Source of the DNA: Vibrio genomosp. F10 str. ZF-129
GTDB lineage: Bacteria; Pseudomonadota; Gammaproteobacteria; Enterobacterales; Vibrionaceae
DNA length: 64,000 nucleotides
Direction: 5' to 3'
NCBI RefSeq assembly: GCF_000287055.2
Contig: NZ_AJYQ02000018.1
Location: forward strand, 1 to 64,000
Shown: positions 18,513 through 28,171 of the stretch, in pieces
How the letters are laid out: each line of letters begins with the position of its first letter
Position numbering within the stretch: position 1 is the first letter of the stretch
Program-made: the position numbers and the translations under genes
Notes under the pieces: generated by a model
The model's database searches: none
What the model was told of the DNA's origin: nothing
Seen by the model: only the letters and a program-made list of their open reading frames with translations

Positions 18513-20402
18513 TCACCACTTCTTACCTGAGTCTTTAGGAGGTTGTTTTTGCTTGGCCTGCAATACCATTTGCGCTTGCAGCAGTCGGCTAGGGTCGCGA
18601 GCACTTTCCACTTGCTCTAATTTGCGAATATTCGGGTCGACCGCTTGTTGGTTATCTTGCCTTGCCGTGGCTGTGCCGTTATCGGTTGGCTTGGAATCTT
18701 GTGCCTCTGATTTAAGATCATGATTCAGTGTATCTTGATGATCACTTGCTTCATTACTCGCTTCATCACTGGATTTATTACTGGCTTCGTCATTAGACTG
18801 CGCATCCGAATCGGCGGTTTTGTCTTGTTTGTCTGAGTTAGCTTGTTCGTCCGTGTCGGCTTGATCGTCTTGATTGTTGGCACTCTCACCCTTTTGCTTG
18901 TCTTGCTGCTTGCCTTGCGGATTACTTTGCGGTTCATTTTTCTGGTCATTGCCTGACGACGGGTCTTGTTCGGATTGAGAAGAATCGCTTGATGATTGCT
19001 GCTCGTCTGAGGGGGTATTGTCGTCGCTGCTATCTGGTTGGTTTTCACCTTCTTCGCCACTATTTTTCTGCTGCTGCTGAGCTTGTTCTACAATTCGTAA
19101 GTTCTCTTTGGCTTGGTCAACAAGTTTTCCATCCTGGATCAGCTGATTATAGCCGTCGATGGCCTTTTGATAGTCACCATGTTGAGCATGCGCATTGGCT
19201 AGGTTGTAACGAGCGTTATCACTTTCAAGTTGCTCAAATTCTTTGATCGCTCCTTCGAAATCGCCAGCACGATATTTTGCCACGCCACGCCATTCTTTGT
19301 TTGAAAACGCGTCAGCTGCCTGCTGATAGTGTTGATTTTGATACAATTTGAACGCTTCTTGGTCGTCGGTTAGCCAAGGGTTAGCGTAGGCTAGATTAGG
19401 TTGGGTGAGCGAAAAAATGATGGCCACTAGCGTAAAAACAACGCCACGTCTGAACAGTAAACTGACTGGAATCACTAACAGTAAAATGAGCCAGTAACCA
19501 CTGTTCACGCGTTCTTCAAGCTGTTGTTTTCCCAGTGAGGCACTGGCTTCTACGCGAGCACTGTAGGCACTAATAATATCGATATCGCTACTATCGGCTT
19601 GTATGCCAGTAAAGACACCATCAACATTTCGAGCGAGTGCTTTCATGTTCGTAAAGTTGGATTGCGCGATAGCCGTGTTACCGTTGCCTGTCTTGACTAA
19701 GGATCCGTCGCTTAATCGAATCGGCGAACCGGCTGGAGTGGCAACGGCCAAAATACTCAATCGCCACGGGGTGTGGCTTAACAGTTGAGTGATCGCGTTT
19801 TTCTCATCGTCATCAATATCATCCACGACTAATATGATATCACCTTGATTCAGCCCCGAGTTTTGCATCATCTCAATGGCAAGTTGTACCCCTGCGGCCG
19901 CGTTGGCCCCTGAAAATGGCATGATGTCAGGTGAAAGATTGGGCAGCAGGTTCAATAATGTCTGATTGTCGGTCGTCATTGGGCTCACCGTATACGCATC
20001 ACCTGCATAGGCTACTAGCCCCGTTGTGCCTTCCGACCAGCTATTGAGTAAGTCGGTCACTTTGTAGCGAGATTGGGTTAATCTATTCGGTTTAATGTCG
20101 CTGGCGTACATCGACAATGACATATCCATGACCACGACTCTTCCCCCGCCATTACCAAATACTGGCCGCTCAGCGGAATAGAAACTAGGGCCTGCAAGCG
20201 CGATAATGGCACTCAACAAACCTAGAGCAATGAGGTATATGAGGTTGCGTTTACGCGGTTTGGCGTCAAGCCCGATTGCCTTTGCAAGGTGAGGGGCAAT
20301 CAGTGAGCCTGTCGTGCTGTATTTGTATAACCAGCCGACCAAGATGGCGGCAGGAATTAAGGCTAATAACCAGAATGGATAAAGGAATGTGAAGTTAGAC
20401 AA
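18513..20402 (-). CDS. BatB/BatC fusion: VWA domain plus TPR
   Basis: 629-residue inner-membrane protein. Two N-terminal membrane segments, a von Willebrand A domain with MIDAS motif DMSLSMYASD (near residue 93), another membrane segment near 305-325, then TPR repeats (about 345-430) and a long Q/S/D/N-rich disordered tail (about 445-600). In many genomes the VWA part (BatB) and TPR part (BatC) are separate genes; here they are one. It begins with TTG 20402, 4 nt after AAGGAGG, and overlaps the batA end by 8 bp, implying translational coupling. The tail DNA has locally repeated serine/aspartate codons. Confidence 0.9.
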   Translation of the reverse strand: MSNFTFLYPFWLLALIPAAILVGWLYKYSTTGSLIAPHLAKAIGLDAKPRKRNLIYLIALGLLSAIIALAGPSFYSAERPVFGNGGGRVVVMDMSLSMYASDIKPNRLTQSRYKVTDLLNSWSEGTTGLVAYAGDAYTVSPMTTDNQTLLNLLPNLSPDIMPFSGANAAAGVQLAIEMMQNSGLNQGDIILVVDDIDDDEKNAITQLLSHTPWRLSILAVATPAGSPIRLSDGSLVKTGNGNTAIAQSNFTNMKALARNVDGVFTGIQADSSDIDIISAYSARVEASASLGKQQLEERVNSGYWLILLLVIPVSLLFRRGVVFTLVAIIFSLTQPNLAYANPWLTDDQEAFKLYQNQHYQQAADAFSNKEWRGVAKYRAGDFEGAIKEFEQLESDNARYNLANAHAQHGDYQKAIDGYNQLIQDGKLVDQAKENLRIVEQAQQQQKNSGEEGENQPDSSDDNTPSDEQQSSSDSSQSEQDPSSGNDQKNEPQSNPQGKQQDKQKGESANNQDDQADTDEQANSDKQDKTADSDAQSNDEASNKSSDEASNEASDHQDTLNHDLKSEAQDSKPTDNGTATARQDNQQAVDPNIRKLEQVESARDPSRLLQAQMVLQAKQKQPPKDSGKKW

Positions 20403-21363
20403 AACCCCTCCTTAATACGATGACGACACAACATAAAAGCAGCGAAATGGACAGTGGCAGTCCGAACCATTCTGTTTGAGGCCGCCAGGTTTGCACCGCT
20501 TCGCTGACTGGCTCCAGTTCATTGATCGTGTCATAGATTGATGCTAGATCTTGAGTATCACGAGATCGAAAATATTGGCCGCCGGTGAGTTGAGCAATGC
20601 TTTTTAGTGATTCTTCATCAAGATCACGGGCGGTATCGACCTTGCGAGTCATAAAGAACTCTTTAACTACCATTTCACCAGCGCCAACACCCACGGTATA
20701 AATTGTGGTGCCATACTGTTTTGCTATCTCAGCGGCTTCCATTGGGTCCAGTACACCCGCGGTGTTGCTTCCATCACTGAGCAAAATCATTACCCGTTGT
20801 GGGGCGTCACTATCGATAAATGTTTTGGTCGCGACGGCAATACCATCGCCTATTGCGGTACTCGAGCCAATCAATCCAAGCACGGTCTGATTGAGTTGCT
20901 GAGAGACCGTTTGCCTGTCTAAGGTCAAAGGCGTTTGTAAGTAAGCGTGATCGGCAAAAACAACCAAACCCATTCGGTCACCGGTTCGTTTATTTATAAA
21001 GTCAGTGAGAACGTTTTTTACCGCCGTTAACCGGTCAATAAATTGGTCACCTTGTCTCATGTCCTCTTGGGCCATTGAACCTGAAAGATCGACGACGAGC
21101 ATCAAATCACGATGTTCGGGCTGATGAGTGACGGGCTCGCCGTACCAAACGGGACGAGCGAGTGCAGTTAACAAGAAGATCCAGACAACCACAGCAAGTG
21201 CGCGCAGTAACGTTTGCTTTGGGGCGGCTTGGCCTTTTGAACTCGGCAAAAAGGGCAATTGTACTGGTACCGCCGTTTTTACGGGGGGGAGAAGACGATT
21301 AATGATCAATGGTAAAGGCAATAATAAAAAGGCCCACCACCACACAAACTCGAGACTAGCCAC
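20395..21363 (-). CDS. batA: BatA-like VWA domain protein
   Basis: 322-residue membrane-anchored von Willebrand A protein. N-terminal membrane segments (about 5-25 and 50-70), VWA domain with MIDAS LVVDLSGSMAQED, and a C-terminal membrane segment with LSISLLLCCVVIVL. It should sit in the inner membrane with the metal site exposed to periplasm and work with BatB and the MoxR ATPase. I choose GTG 21363 (VASLEFVWWW), overlapping the DUF4381 stop by 8 bp, with GAGG 8 nt upstream. A longer reading from 21420 would overlap that gene further and adds unconserved sequence. Confidence 0.9.
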   Translation of the reverse strand: MASLEFVWWWAFLLLPLPLIINRLLPPVKTAVPVQLPFLPSSKGQAAPKQTLLRALAVVVWIFLLTALARPVWYGEPVTHQPEHRDLMLVVDLSGSMAQEDMRQGDQFIDRLTAVKNVLTDFINKRTGDRMGLVVFADHAYLQTPLTLDRQTVSQQLNQTVLGLIGSSTAIGDGIAVATKTFIDSDAPQRVMILLSDGSNTAGVLDPMEAAEIAKQYGTTIYTVGVGAGEMVVKEFFMTRKVDTARDLDEESLKSIAQLTGGQYFRSRDTQDLASIYDTINELEPVSEAVQTWRPQTEWFGLPLSISLLLCCVVIVLRRGFV

Positions 21364-21835
21364 GCTTGCGTCCTCGTTTTGGCGGCAGCGCTTCATTGAC
21401 CCATTGGTAGCAGTGCTCAATTAATAGCTGAGGCTCTTCTATCGATTCTTTTTTGTACAACGCTTGTTGCCAATGGTTGGCATTGGGTACAAAAGTGGGT
21501 GATGATAAATGAGAATCTAAGAATGCGTACCACTCTTGACCCGTAAGGTGAGCAATTTGTTCGCGAGGAAAGTAACAAAGGGCGGCTTGGCGGACGAGCT
21601 CGATGGCATCTGAAGGGTTTTGCTGGTTTTGACCCTGTTTTAGCAGTTTTAAGGCCGTTTGCTTGGGCGCTAAGCGCTTTTTATTCCACTTAATAAGCCC
21701 CAAAATCAAAGCAATTACTGCGATGATAGCGAGCGCTGAACCCCACCAACCCCAAGCTAGGGGAAACCATGAAGGGACCGGCGGAAGTTGTAAGTCGTTC
21801 AGTGGCAATAGGGCCGAGCTAGATGAATCCTTCAT
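21356..21835 (-). CDS. DUF4381 domain protein
   Basis: 159-residue protein with one membrane segment near residues 27-45 (WWGSALAIIAVIALILGLI) and a soluble C-terminal helical region. It matches DUF4381, which occurs almost only between the DUF58 and BatA genes of MoxR clusters. ATG 21835 begins directly after the DUF58 stop with no gap, and its stop overlaps the batA start. No enzymatic motif. Probably a scaffold or adaptor of the membrane VWA complex (inference from context). Confidence 0.85.
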   Translation of the reverse strand: MKDSSSSALLPLNDLQLPPVPSWFPLAWGWWGSALAIIAVIALILGLIKWNKKRLAPKQTALKLLKQGQNQQNPSDAIELVRQAALCYFPREQIAHLTGQEWYAFLDSHLSSPTFVPNANHWQQALYKKESIEEPQLLIEHCYQWVNEALPPKRGRKRG

Positions 21836-22777
21836 TTAGAGATGTCCAGATAGTTGATTGAGTAGTGGTTGGTTAGTTGAGATAGAGGTAAGCGAAATGC
21901 CGAGTGATTCGCTGGCTTGCTTTAAGCCCTCTAGATGTTGATTGTACTTGCTTTTGATACTGTCACGACTTTTCCGAGACGAGAAATCGATCCATTGTGA
22001 ACGGCGCTTGTCCGATACTTTTTCTACACCACGAAAAGACGTTTCACCGTATTCGAGTGGATCTGAAAAGTGCACCATTCGCAGTAAGTTGTGCTGTCGT
22101 AAACGTTTTAATAGTGATCCACATGGCTCATCAAAACGCACAAAATCACTCAGCAAAATGATTTCACTGCCTTTGGGACACAAGCGATGAAGAGCGTGGA
22201 GCCCATCAGCCATTGACGAAAGTCGATCACCCAGCGGTTCTGTTTGATTGTCCAGCCCTTGCTCATGAGCCTGAATCAATTTCTGTAACAGTATTAATGG
22301 GCCGCGGTCACGAGCTGTCGGTTTAACATCAATCAAAGTGTAACCTGTATCAATGACTGCTCCGATACGATCCCCATTGGCGACACACAGCCAACTGAGT
22401 AAACTCGCCATGTGGCCCATTTGCACTGACTTAAATTGCAACGTTGAACCAAAGAACATACTTGGGCTTAGGTCAATGTAGAGTACGACGGGTTTTTCAC
22501 ATTCTTCGGTAAATAACTTGGTGTGTGCTTTTCCGGTTCGAGCGGTGACACGCCAATCGATACTGCGAATATCATCGCCTGCCTGATATTGGCGAACTTC
22601 AGCAAAATCCATTCCTCTGCCGAGCTTTCGGCTTTGATGTTGCCCCGCGATTTGAGCCCACAGACTCTTGGCCGGTGACAACCAATGAATGCTGTGTTGC
22701 TTATAATAAATAAGCTCCTCTAGAGACAGCGTGGCGCCATTAAATTGATCTGGCAGGGCGCGGTGATTCGTTTCCAT
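21836..22777 (-). CDS. DUF58 domain protein
   Basis: 313-residue soluble protein. The DUF58 signature is DIRSIDWRVTARTGKAHTK near residues 70-90, followed by a VWA-like fold with VLYIDLSPSMFFGS (DxSxS metal site). It is the standard partner of MoxR ATPases and is thought to be remodelled by them. ATG 22777 is 3 nt after the moxR stop. Second gene of the operon. Confidence 0.9.
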   Translation of the reverse strand: METNHRALPDQFNGATLSLEELIYYKQHSIHWLSPAKSLWAQIAGQHQSRKLGRGMDFAEVRQYQAGDDIRSIDWRVTARTGKAHTKLFTEECEKPVVLYIDLSPSMFFGSTLQFKSVQMGHMASLLSWLCVANGDRIGAVIDTGYTLIDVKPTARDRGPLILLQKLIQAHEQGLDNQTEPLGDRLSSMADGLHALHRLCPKGSEIILLSDFVRFDEPCGSLLKRLRQHNLLRMVHFSDPLEYGETSFRGVEKVSDKRRSQWIDFSSRKSRDSIKSKYNQHLEGLKQASESLGISLTSISTNQPLLNQLSGHL

Positions 22778-22780
22778 TGC

Positions 22781-23737
22781 TTATGCACTACCCACAAGAG
22801 ACAAAAGATGATTAATGACTTTATTCGGGTGGATGCCTTCCGCTTGAGCTTGGTACGAAAGTAGCAAGCGGTGGCGTAACACAGGGAATGCCATTGCTTG
22901 TACATCTTCTGGCGATACAAAGTCTCGACCAGAAAGCCAGGCGTGTGCTCGAGCACATCTATCAAGTGCAATTGTGGCTCTAGGGCTGACTCCTAACTCT
23001 ATCCACTGAGACAGCGTTTGGTCATAATCACCGGGATGACGTGTCGCGATCACAAGACGAATGATGTACTGCTCAATGCTGTCGGCCATATGAATATTCA
23101 GTACGTCCTGCCGAGCTGAAAAAATATCTTTCTGGCTCAAGGTTGGCGGTGCGATGGCCTGCTCACCCTTGGCTTCTCCACGATTCAGTCTTAATATTTC
23201 AAGCTCACTTACCGCATCTGGGTATTCAACATCAAGATGAAGTAAGAAACGATCAAGCTGGGCTTCAGGAAGAGGGTATGTGCCTTCTTGTTCAATCGGG
23301 TTTTGTGTTGCCATCACTAAAAATAGCTCTGGCAGCTTGTACGTATTCTTACCCGCCGTAATCTGTTTTTCTGCCATTGCTTCAAGCATTGCCGCCTGAA
23401 CTTTTGCAGGTGCTCGGTTAATTTCATCGGCTAATAATAATGAATTAAAAATAGGGCCGGGTTGAAACTGAAACTCGCCGGTTTCCTGCCTAAATATATC
23501 GGTACCCGTGAGGTCTGCGGGCAGTAAGTCTGGAGTGAATTGTATTCGGTGAAAGTCACCCTCTATGCAATCGGCAAGGGATTTCACGGCACGGGTTTTA
23601 GCGAGGCCAGGTGGACCTTCAACCAAAATATGCCCGTCAGCTAGAAGCGCTACTAACAACTGTTTTACTAGGTTAGGTTGCCCAATAACTTGGCTTTCAA
23701 GGTAGGTCTGAAGTTGTTGTATGGCTAGTATGGTCAT
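22781..23737 (-). CDS. MoxR-family AAA+ ATPase
   Basis: 318-residue AAA+ ATPase of the MoxR group. Walker A EGPPGLAKTRA near residue 40, Walker B LLLADEINRAPAKVQ, sensor 1 ATQNPIEQEGTYPLPEAQLDRF, and a C-terminal lid. Expected to act as a chaperone that activates or assembles the VWA proteins encoded downstream. First gene of the six-gene minus-strand operon moxR-DUF58-DUF4381-batA-batB/C-batD, all spaced within 3 nt or overlapping. Start ATG 23737 follows a GGAGAA. Confidence 0.95.
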   Translation of the reverse strand: MTILAIQQLQTYLESQVIGQPNLVKQLLVALLADGHILVEGPPGLAKTRAVKSLADCIEGDFHRIQFTPDLLPADLTGTDIFRQETGEFQFQPGPIFNSLLLADEINRAPAKVQAAMLEAMAEKQITAGKNTYKLPELFLVMATQNPIEQEGTYPLPEAQLDRFLLHLDVEYPDAVSELEILRLNRGEAKGEQAIAPPTLSQKDIFSARQDVLNIHMADSIEQYIIRLVIATRHPGDYDQTLSQWIELGVSPRATIALDRCARAHAWLSGRDFVSPEDVQAMAFPVLRHRLLLSYQAQAEGIHPNKVINHLLSLVGSA

Positions 23738-24130
23738 TGATAGAGTTCTCCTAATTTCTCAATTAGTGAGTCAAAAATGGAATTAGTTCCATCAACTTGA
23801 CTATGTGATCACCGCTTGCAGAAAAATACCCACATAGAACATGTTAATTATTAGATAATTACATTATGGGGGCAATAGAGTCGGTTCCAAGAGTTGATTC
23901 AACGAAAAATGGCTCAGGGCAGCAATTTTGACGTTTTCTTAAAATTAACGGTTATATTTTGTTCGATTAAAAATGGGATTTAGGTGGCGACCCGTCATGA
24001 GTTATCGCACAACGCTAGAATAAGAGCGTAGGAATGGGTAAACTCGTGATCAGTGAATCTTGTACCGTTCGACGCGTATAAATGTTGCCGGGCAGAGGTT
24101 TCCTGAAGGGCTTTTGCGTGTATGTATTGT
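23738..24130. other. Divergent promoter region of the moxR operon
   Basis: About 390 bp with no supported gene. ATGGAA (23777-23782) and TTCCAT (23787-23792) form a short palindrome 40-55 bp before the moxR start and could be an operator. The reading frame antisense to the small gene (23995-24396) is considered spurious. Confidence 0.4.
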
Positions 24131-24206
24131 CGTAGGTCGAACTTTGTTAGATGAAAGATTGTTAGATGAAAAATTTTGTAGTTTAAAACTTTGGTAGGTG
24201 GAAATA
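24131..24206. repeat. 15-bp degenerate tandem array, 5 units
   Basis: CGTAGGTCGAACTTT (24131-24145), GTTAGATGAAAGATT (24146-24160), GTTAGATGAAAAATT (24161-24175), then after one extra T TGTAGTTTAAAACTT (24177-24191) and TGGTAGGTGGAAATA (24192-24206). The last unit abuts the ATG of the next gene and its AGGTGG serves as ribosome-binding site. Confidence 0.85.
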
Positions 24207-24407
24207 ATGAGCGATTTTGAAAAAGAGCTAGAGCAAATGTCTCAGCTAGCATCGGATGAACCAGAGGCAAAACTGCCTTCTCTGGAAGAACAAAAAAATG
24301 TGGTTGCCGAGTTAAAGAAGCTAGAGGCGGAAGGTAAGTTAACCCCTGAAATTCTAGAAGCTCATTTTGGCCAGTTCTACGCAAAAAGTGATGCACCTAT
24401 TCACTAA
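24207..24407 (+). CDS. Small acidic hypothetical protein
   Basis: 66 residues, Glu/Lys/Leu-rich and helical, with no membrane segment. The frame has clear coding character, a ribosome-binding site AGGTGG 5 nt before ATG 24207, and a strong terminator directly after it, so it is a real monocistronic gene. Divergent from the moxR operon; similar small genes beside Bat clusters occur in vibrios to my recollection. No function can be assigned. Confidence 0.75.
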   Translation: MSDFEKELEQMSQLASDEPEAKLPSLEEQKNVVAELKKLEAEGKLTPEILEAHFGQFYAKSDAPIH

Positions 24408-24442
24408 TTGGGTATGAATAGCCCGTTGTCTCGTATTATAAG

Positions 24443-24467
24443 AGCCCGTTTCGACGGGCTTTTTTTA
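24443..24467 (+). terminator. Rho-independent terminator
   Basis: AGCCCGT (24443-24449) / ACGGGCT (24454-24460) with loop TTCG and a run of seven T. Ends the 66-residue gene. Confidence 0.95.
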
Positions 24468-24582
24468 TTTGAAAGCTCTGGCTGTGTTTGAGATCTGTTC
24501 GGTTTGAAAGCTTTTTCGCGAAAAACAGGTCATCATAGGTTGTCGTCTAATGCGTTTGAAAGAACAAAGATAGGAGTTTTCA

Positions 24583-25503
24583 TTGTCAACGGGCCTCATT
24601 ACATTCATCGCTATGGTTGCATTTGCAGCGAACTCATTGCTCTGCCGTTTCGCACTGGCGCAATTTGCGATCGATCCAGGCTCCTTTACCGTGTTGCGCA
24701 TCTTGTCTGGCATGTTCACGCTACTGTTTATACACGTGGTGAACCGAAAACCTGAGAGCAGAAATATCGAGAACAGGGAACTGGGCATTAAGCCCCATTC
24801 TGGCCAAGAGGACACGCTATTTTCATCGGGAAAAGAGAGTGTAGAGGCAATACTTTCTGGCGGTTTGGCCCTGTTTATTTACGCGATTGGTTTTTCTTAT
24901 GCTTATGTTGAGCTAGCCGCTGGAACCGGCGCATTACTTCTTTTTGGTGCCGTACAGCTAACGATGATCGCCTTTCATCTGTATCAAGGAAACTCGCTTA
25001 ATCGTTATGAATCGAGCGGTTTATTGATCGCTATTCTTGGTTTTGTCTTTCTCATGCTGCCATCGGCATCGGCACCAGATATGAAGTCTGCACTGATGAT
25101 GGTTTTGGCGGGCATCAGTTGGGCTGTACTCACGTTATTAGGAAAACGCAAAGTCGGTGCTTCTCCAAGAGTGAGCATGACACAGAGCTTTTTAGGCGCG
25201 GCTTTTCTCACTTTAATACTTACCCCTTGGATGTTAAATATTGAACAAATATCGCTACAAGGTGCTCTGTGGGCACTGCTGTCTGGGGTTTTTGCATCGG
25301 GTATCGGTTATGTGATTTGGTATTTGGCCCTAACCAACTTGTCCGTCTTACAGGCTTCTGTCGCCCAGTTATCGGTGCCTATCATTGCGTTAGTCGCAGG
25401 TGCAATATTGCTTGGGGAGTTGTTGTCGATCACTGTGATGGTCACCAGCGTGATGATACTTGGGGGTATTGCATTGATATTCTGGGGTAAAAAGGCAGAT
25501 TAA
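24583..25503 (+). CDS. EamA/DMT-family transporter
   Basis: 306-residue inner-membrane protein with about ten hydrophobic segments in two EamA halves, the drug/metabolite transporter design. Between the first pair of segments lies a polar insert with REQ-type charges (about residues 52-85). Substrate unknown; relatives export amino acids or other metabolites. Starts with TTG 24583, 6 nt after AGGAG; no ATG fits the family N terminus. Monocistronic. Confidence 0.88.
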   Translation: MSTGLITFIAMVAFAANSLLCRFALAQFAIDPGSFTVLRILSGMFTLLFIHVVNRKPESRNIENRELGIKPHSGQEDTLFSSGKESVEAILSGGLALFIYAIGFSYAYVELAAGTGALLLFGAVQLTMIAFHLYQGNSLNRYESSGLLIAILGFVFLMLPSASAPDMKSALMMVLAGISWAVLTLLGKRKVGASPRVSMTQSFLGAAFLTLILTPWMLNIEQISLQGALWALLSGVFASGIGYVIWYLALTNLSVLQASVAQLSVPIIALVAGAILLGELLSITVMVTSVMILGGIALIFWGKKAD

Positions 25504-25522
25504 AAGGGGCATACTAAAGGCT

Positions 25523-25582
25523 GAGATGTAAACAGGTGGGCTATAAACTGCTGAGCTGTTAATTATTGAGCTATTAATTTAT
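25523..25582. repeat. 15-bp degenerate tandem array, 4 units
   Basis: GAGATGTAAACAGGT (25523-25537), GGGCTATAAACTGCT, GAGCTGTTAATTATT and GAGCTATTAATTTAT (25568-25582) in exact succession. It lies 20 bp after the EamA stop and 7 bp before the pyrC terminator. Confidence 0.85.
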
Positions 25583-25589
25583 AAATAGA

Positions 25590-25615
25590 AACACCGCCCT
25601 GTGTAGGACGGTGTT
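25590..25615 (-). terminator. Terminator of pyrC
   Basis: Hairpin with AACACCG and CGGTGTT arms and a further CCT/AGG inner stem. On the minus strand it is followed by TTCTATTTAT, a modest T run, about 27 bp past the pyrC stop. Confidence 0.75.
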
Positions 25616-25641
25616 GGGCTAACAATAGAATAGCGGATGGT

Positions 25642-26679
25642 TTAAACCGTCTCTTTTACCTTCCACTCAATGTTTTCGCCCGCTCTAATTGGCACCACGG
25701 TATTTTGACCAAATGGCATCGTTTCGGCGACTGACCATGTTTCTTTCACTAAAGTGATCGTATCACTGTTGCGTGGTTGCCCATAGAAATCTGGACCATT
25801 ATGGCTAGTGAATGCTTCAAGGTTTTCAATCTTACCTTCTAATTCAAACACTTCAGTGTAAAGCTCAACCGCAGCATGGGCAGTATAAGATCCGGCACAA
25901 CCGCAGGCTGCTTCTTTGTTTTCTTTAGTGTGTGGCGCTGAGTCGGTACCGATGAAGAATTTTTTGCTACCGCTTGTGGCTGCTTCAATCAGCGCTTGTT
26001 GATGAGTGCCACGCTTTAAAATAGGTAAGCAGTAAAAGTGTGGCTTGATACCACCCACTAGCATGTGATTACGGTTATAAAGGAGGTGGTGCGCGGTAAT
26101 TGTTGCGGCAACGTTGTCGTTGGCATTGTTTACAAAGTCTGCAGCGTCAGCGGTTGTGATGTGCTCTAGAACGATTTTAAGGTTAGGAAAATCGTTGACA
26201 ATAGGCGCTAGTACCGTGTCTAGGAACTCTTTTTCACGGTCAAAAATATCCACATCGTGAGTGGTCACTTCGCCGTGGATCAGTAGCAACATCCCGACTT
26301 CTTGCATTGCTTCGAAAACAGGGTAGATATTTTTAGCCGATGTCACACCTGAATCTGAGTTGGTGGTTGCTCCGGCAGGATAAAGCTTAGCAGCAACGAC
26401 CGCGCCAGAAGCTTTCGCTTTACGAATTTCATCAGGGGTTGTGTTGTCTGTTAGGTAAAGCGCCATCAGTGGTTCAAATCGCTCACTGTGATTTTGAGCT
26501 TGAATGCGGTCGCGATAAGCAATAGCCAGTTCAGTATTGGTCACCGGTGGGACAGTATTCGGCATAATTAGAGCACGGCCGTTGTAGCGGCTGATATCGC
26601 GAACCGTGTCGGCAAGAACGTCGCCATCGCGAAGATGAACGTGCCAGTCGTCAGGACGAGTGATAGTAATTGTTGTCAT
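25642..26679 (-). CDS. pyrC: Dihydroorotase
   Basis: 345-residue class II dihydroorotase, a binuclear zinc enzyme that interconverts carbamoyl-aspartate and dihydroorotate in pyrimidine synthesis. Seen: the HxH metal motif in [10 protein letters not shown] (residues 11-20), the carbamylated lysine in [18 protein letters not shown] and [11 protein letters not shown] metal histidines, and the catalytic GTDSAPH. Length matches E. coli PyrC. ATG 26679 follows GGGAG. Monocistronic, with its own terminator and a PurR-type operator 56-71 bp upstream. Confidence 0.97.
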   Translation of the reverse strand: MTTITITRPDDWHVHLRDGDVLADTVRDISRYNGRALIMPNTVPPVTNTELAIAYRDRIQAQNHSERFEPLMALYLTDNTTPDEIRKAKASGAVVAAKLYPAGATTNSDSGVTSAKNIYPVFEAMQEVGMLLLIHGEVTTHDVDIFDREKEFLDTVLAPIVNDFPNLKIVLEHITTADAADFVNNANDNVAATITAHHLLYNRNHMLVGGIKPHFYCLPILKRGTHQQALIEAATSGSKKFFIGTDSAPHTKENKEAACGCAGSYTAHAAVELYTEVFELEGKIENLEAFTSHNGPDFYGQPRNSDTITLVKETWSVAETMPFGQNTVVPIRAGENIEWKVKETV

Positions 26680-26734
26680 TGAAAAGCTCCCACCAATGAG
26701 TTGTTGAGTGATTGGAGCCCAAACGGAACAACGA

Positions 26735-26750
26735 ACGCAAACGCTTCCGT
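26735..26750 (-). promoter_or_regulatory. PurR operator upstream of pyrC
   Basis: ACGCAAACGCTTCCGT fits every fixed position of the 16-bp PurR pattern ANGCAANCGNTTNCNT. PurR repression of pyrC is established in E. coli, so control by purine corepressors is a reasonable inference here. Confidence 0.8.
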
Positions 26751-26939
26751 CTAGGCGACAGGATGATAGTGGAAAAGTGGATGTATTTCACGTTTTTTCT
26801 CAATGTTATTCGTTATTTGAGTCTATTCAGAGATGATAGTCGTTGTTTGGTAGGCGACTATGTCGTTATACTTTTCATCGCCGTTACGTCATCATAAATA
26901 CCCTGAGTTCGGGGTAATCAAAACAACTAAAGGTAGTCC

Positions 26940-28118
26940 ATGTCACTTGCTCATCTTTCTCAAATTAACGTTTATCCCGTCAAATCCGTTGGGGGAGTCA
27001 CCCTATCCAGTGCTTGGGTCGAGTTACAAGGGCTCAGTTTTGACCGTCGTTTTATGCTTGCTATGGCTGATGGAAGTATGGTTACGGCAAGAAAACACCC
27101 TCAAATGGTGAAAGTCAAAGCCAGCTTATTGCCGCACGGATTTGTCTTTACCGCAGAGGGCAAAGAGCCACTAAAAATCAGTTATGCGGAGTTTAAAAAG
27201 CAAGAAACACCGGCAACGGTTTGGAAAGACAATTTCACCGCGTACACCACCACCGATAAAGCGAACGATTGGTTTAGTGACATTATTGGGCAACATGTCG
27301 AGCTATTGTATTGCGGTGAGCAGTCTAATCGTGTGCGTAAAAAAATAGGGCACAACGTGAGCTTTGCGGATGGGTATCCGGTGTTATTGATCAGTCAAGC
27401 GTCTTTAGATGAGTTAAATAGGCGCAGTTCTGAAGTGCATTCAATGACTCAATTTCGTACCAATCTAGTTATTAGCGGTACGGAGCCTTTTGCTGAAGAT
27501 TGTTGGAAAACGATACGCATTGGTGAAGTAGTCTTTGATATTGTTAAGCCTTGTGAACGTTGTATTTTAACTACGGTAGACACTAAAAAAGGCACATTCA
27601 GAACTTCTAAAGAGCCGCTTAAAACGCTCATGACCTTTAGGGCCGATGAACAAGGCGGAGTCTTCTTTGGCCAAAATTTGGTCGCAAGAAATGAGGGTGT
27701 GATCACCGCTAGCGACCGTGTTGAAGTATTAGAGTACCAGGAGCGCCAAGACTATGCGGATAGAGCGCCAGCGAAGCGAGAAAAGGTTGCAGATGAACTC
27801 GATCTCGATGATGAATTCGATCTAGACGATGAGTTGTTTCAAGCGAAAGTACCTGAATTTAAGTCGTTAACATTGACGGTCAATGGAAAGAGTTTTGTTG
27901 GCAACAACCAGCAAACGTTACTTGAGCAAGCAGAAGATGCAGGCTTAAAGATAGCCAGTAAATGTCGCGTGGGTCTATGTGGTGCGTGTAAAGTATCTGT
28001 CGAGTCGGGTAAAGTCGAACACGCCGATGTCCCCGTATTAAAGCTGAGTAAAGGCCTGGATAATATTGCATTTGCGTGTTCTTGTGTTCCACAAACCCAT
28101 TGTGAAATCATCAGTTAA
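26940..28118 (+). CDS. MOSC domain protein with C-terminal 2Fe-2S ferredoxin (YcbX-like)
   Basis: 392 residues: MOSC N-terminal beta-barrel (1-110), MOSC domain (about 115-265) with the cysteine motif KPCERCILTTVD that can bind molybdenum cofactor, an acidic linker (DLDLDDEFDLDDE-like, about 285-300), and a plant-type ferredoxin domain with CRVGLCGACKVSV and a distal FACSC. E. coli YcbX has the same order and reduces N-hydroxylated bases and hydroxylamines. Cytoplasmic. Start ATG 26940 after AAAGGTAG. Divergent from pyrC. Confidence 0.92.
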   Translation: MSLAHLSQINVYPVKSVGGVTLSSAWVELQGLSFDRRFMLAMADGSMVTARKHPQMVKVKASLLPHGFVFTAEGKEPLKISYAEFKKQETPATVWKDNFTAYTTTDKANDWFSDIIGQHVELLYCGEQSNRVRKKIGHNVSFADGYPVLLISQASLDELNRRSSEVHSMTQFRTNLVISGTEPFAEDCWKTIRIGEVVFDIVKPCERCILTTVDTKKGTFRTSKEPLKTLMTFRADEQGGVFFGQNLVARNEGVITASDRVEVLEYQERQDYADRAPAKREKVADELDLDDEFDLDDELFQAKVPEFKSLTLTVNGKSFVGNNQQTLLEQAEDAGLKIASKCRVGLCGACKVSVESGKVEHADVPVLKLSKGLDNIAFACSCVPQTHCEIIS

Positions 28119-28171
28119 CTGATGAGTCTGGCTTGGCTAGGATACCCACAAAGGACAGTTCCATTTAATTA

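Noticed and set aside
23995..24396. 133-residue minus-strand frame
   Set aside because: It is antisense to the supported 66-residue gene and crosses the 15-bp array; no start signal.
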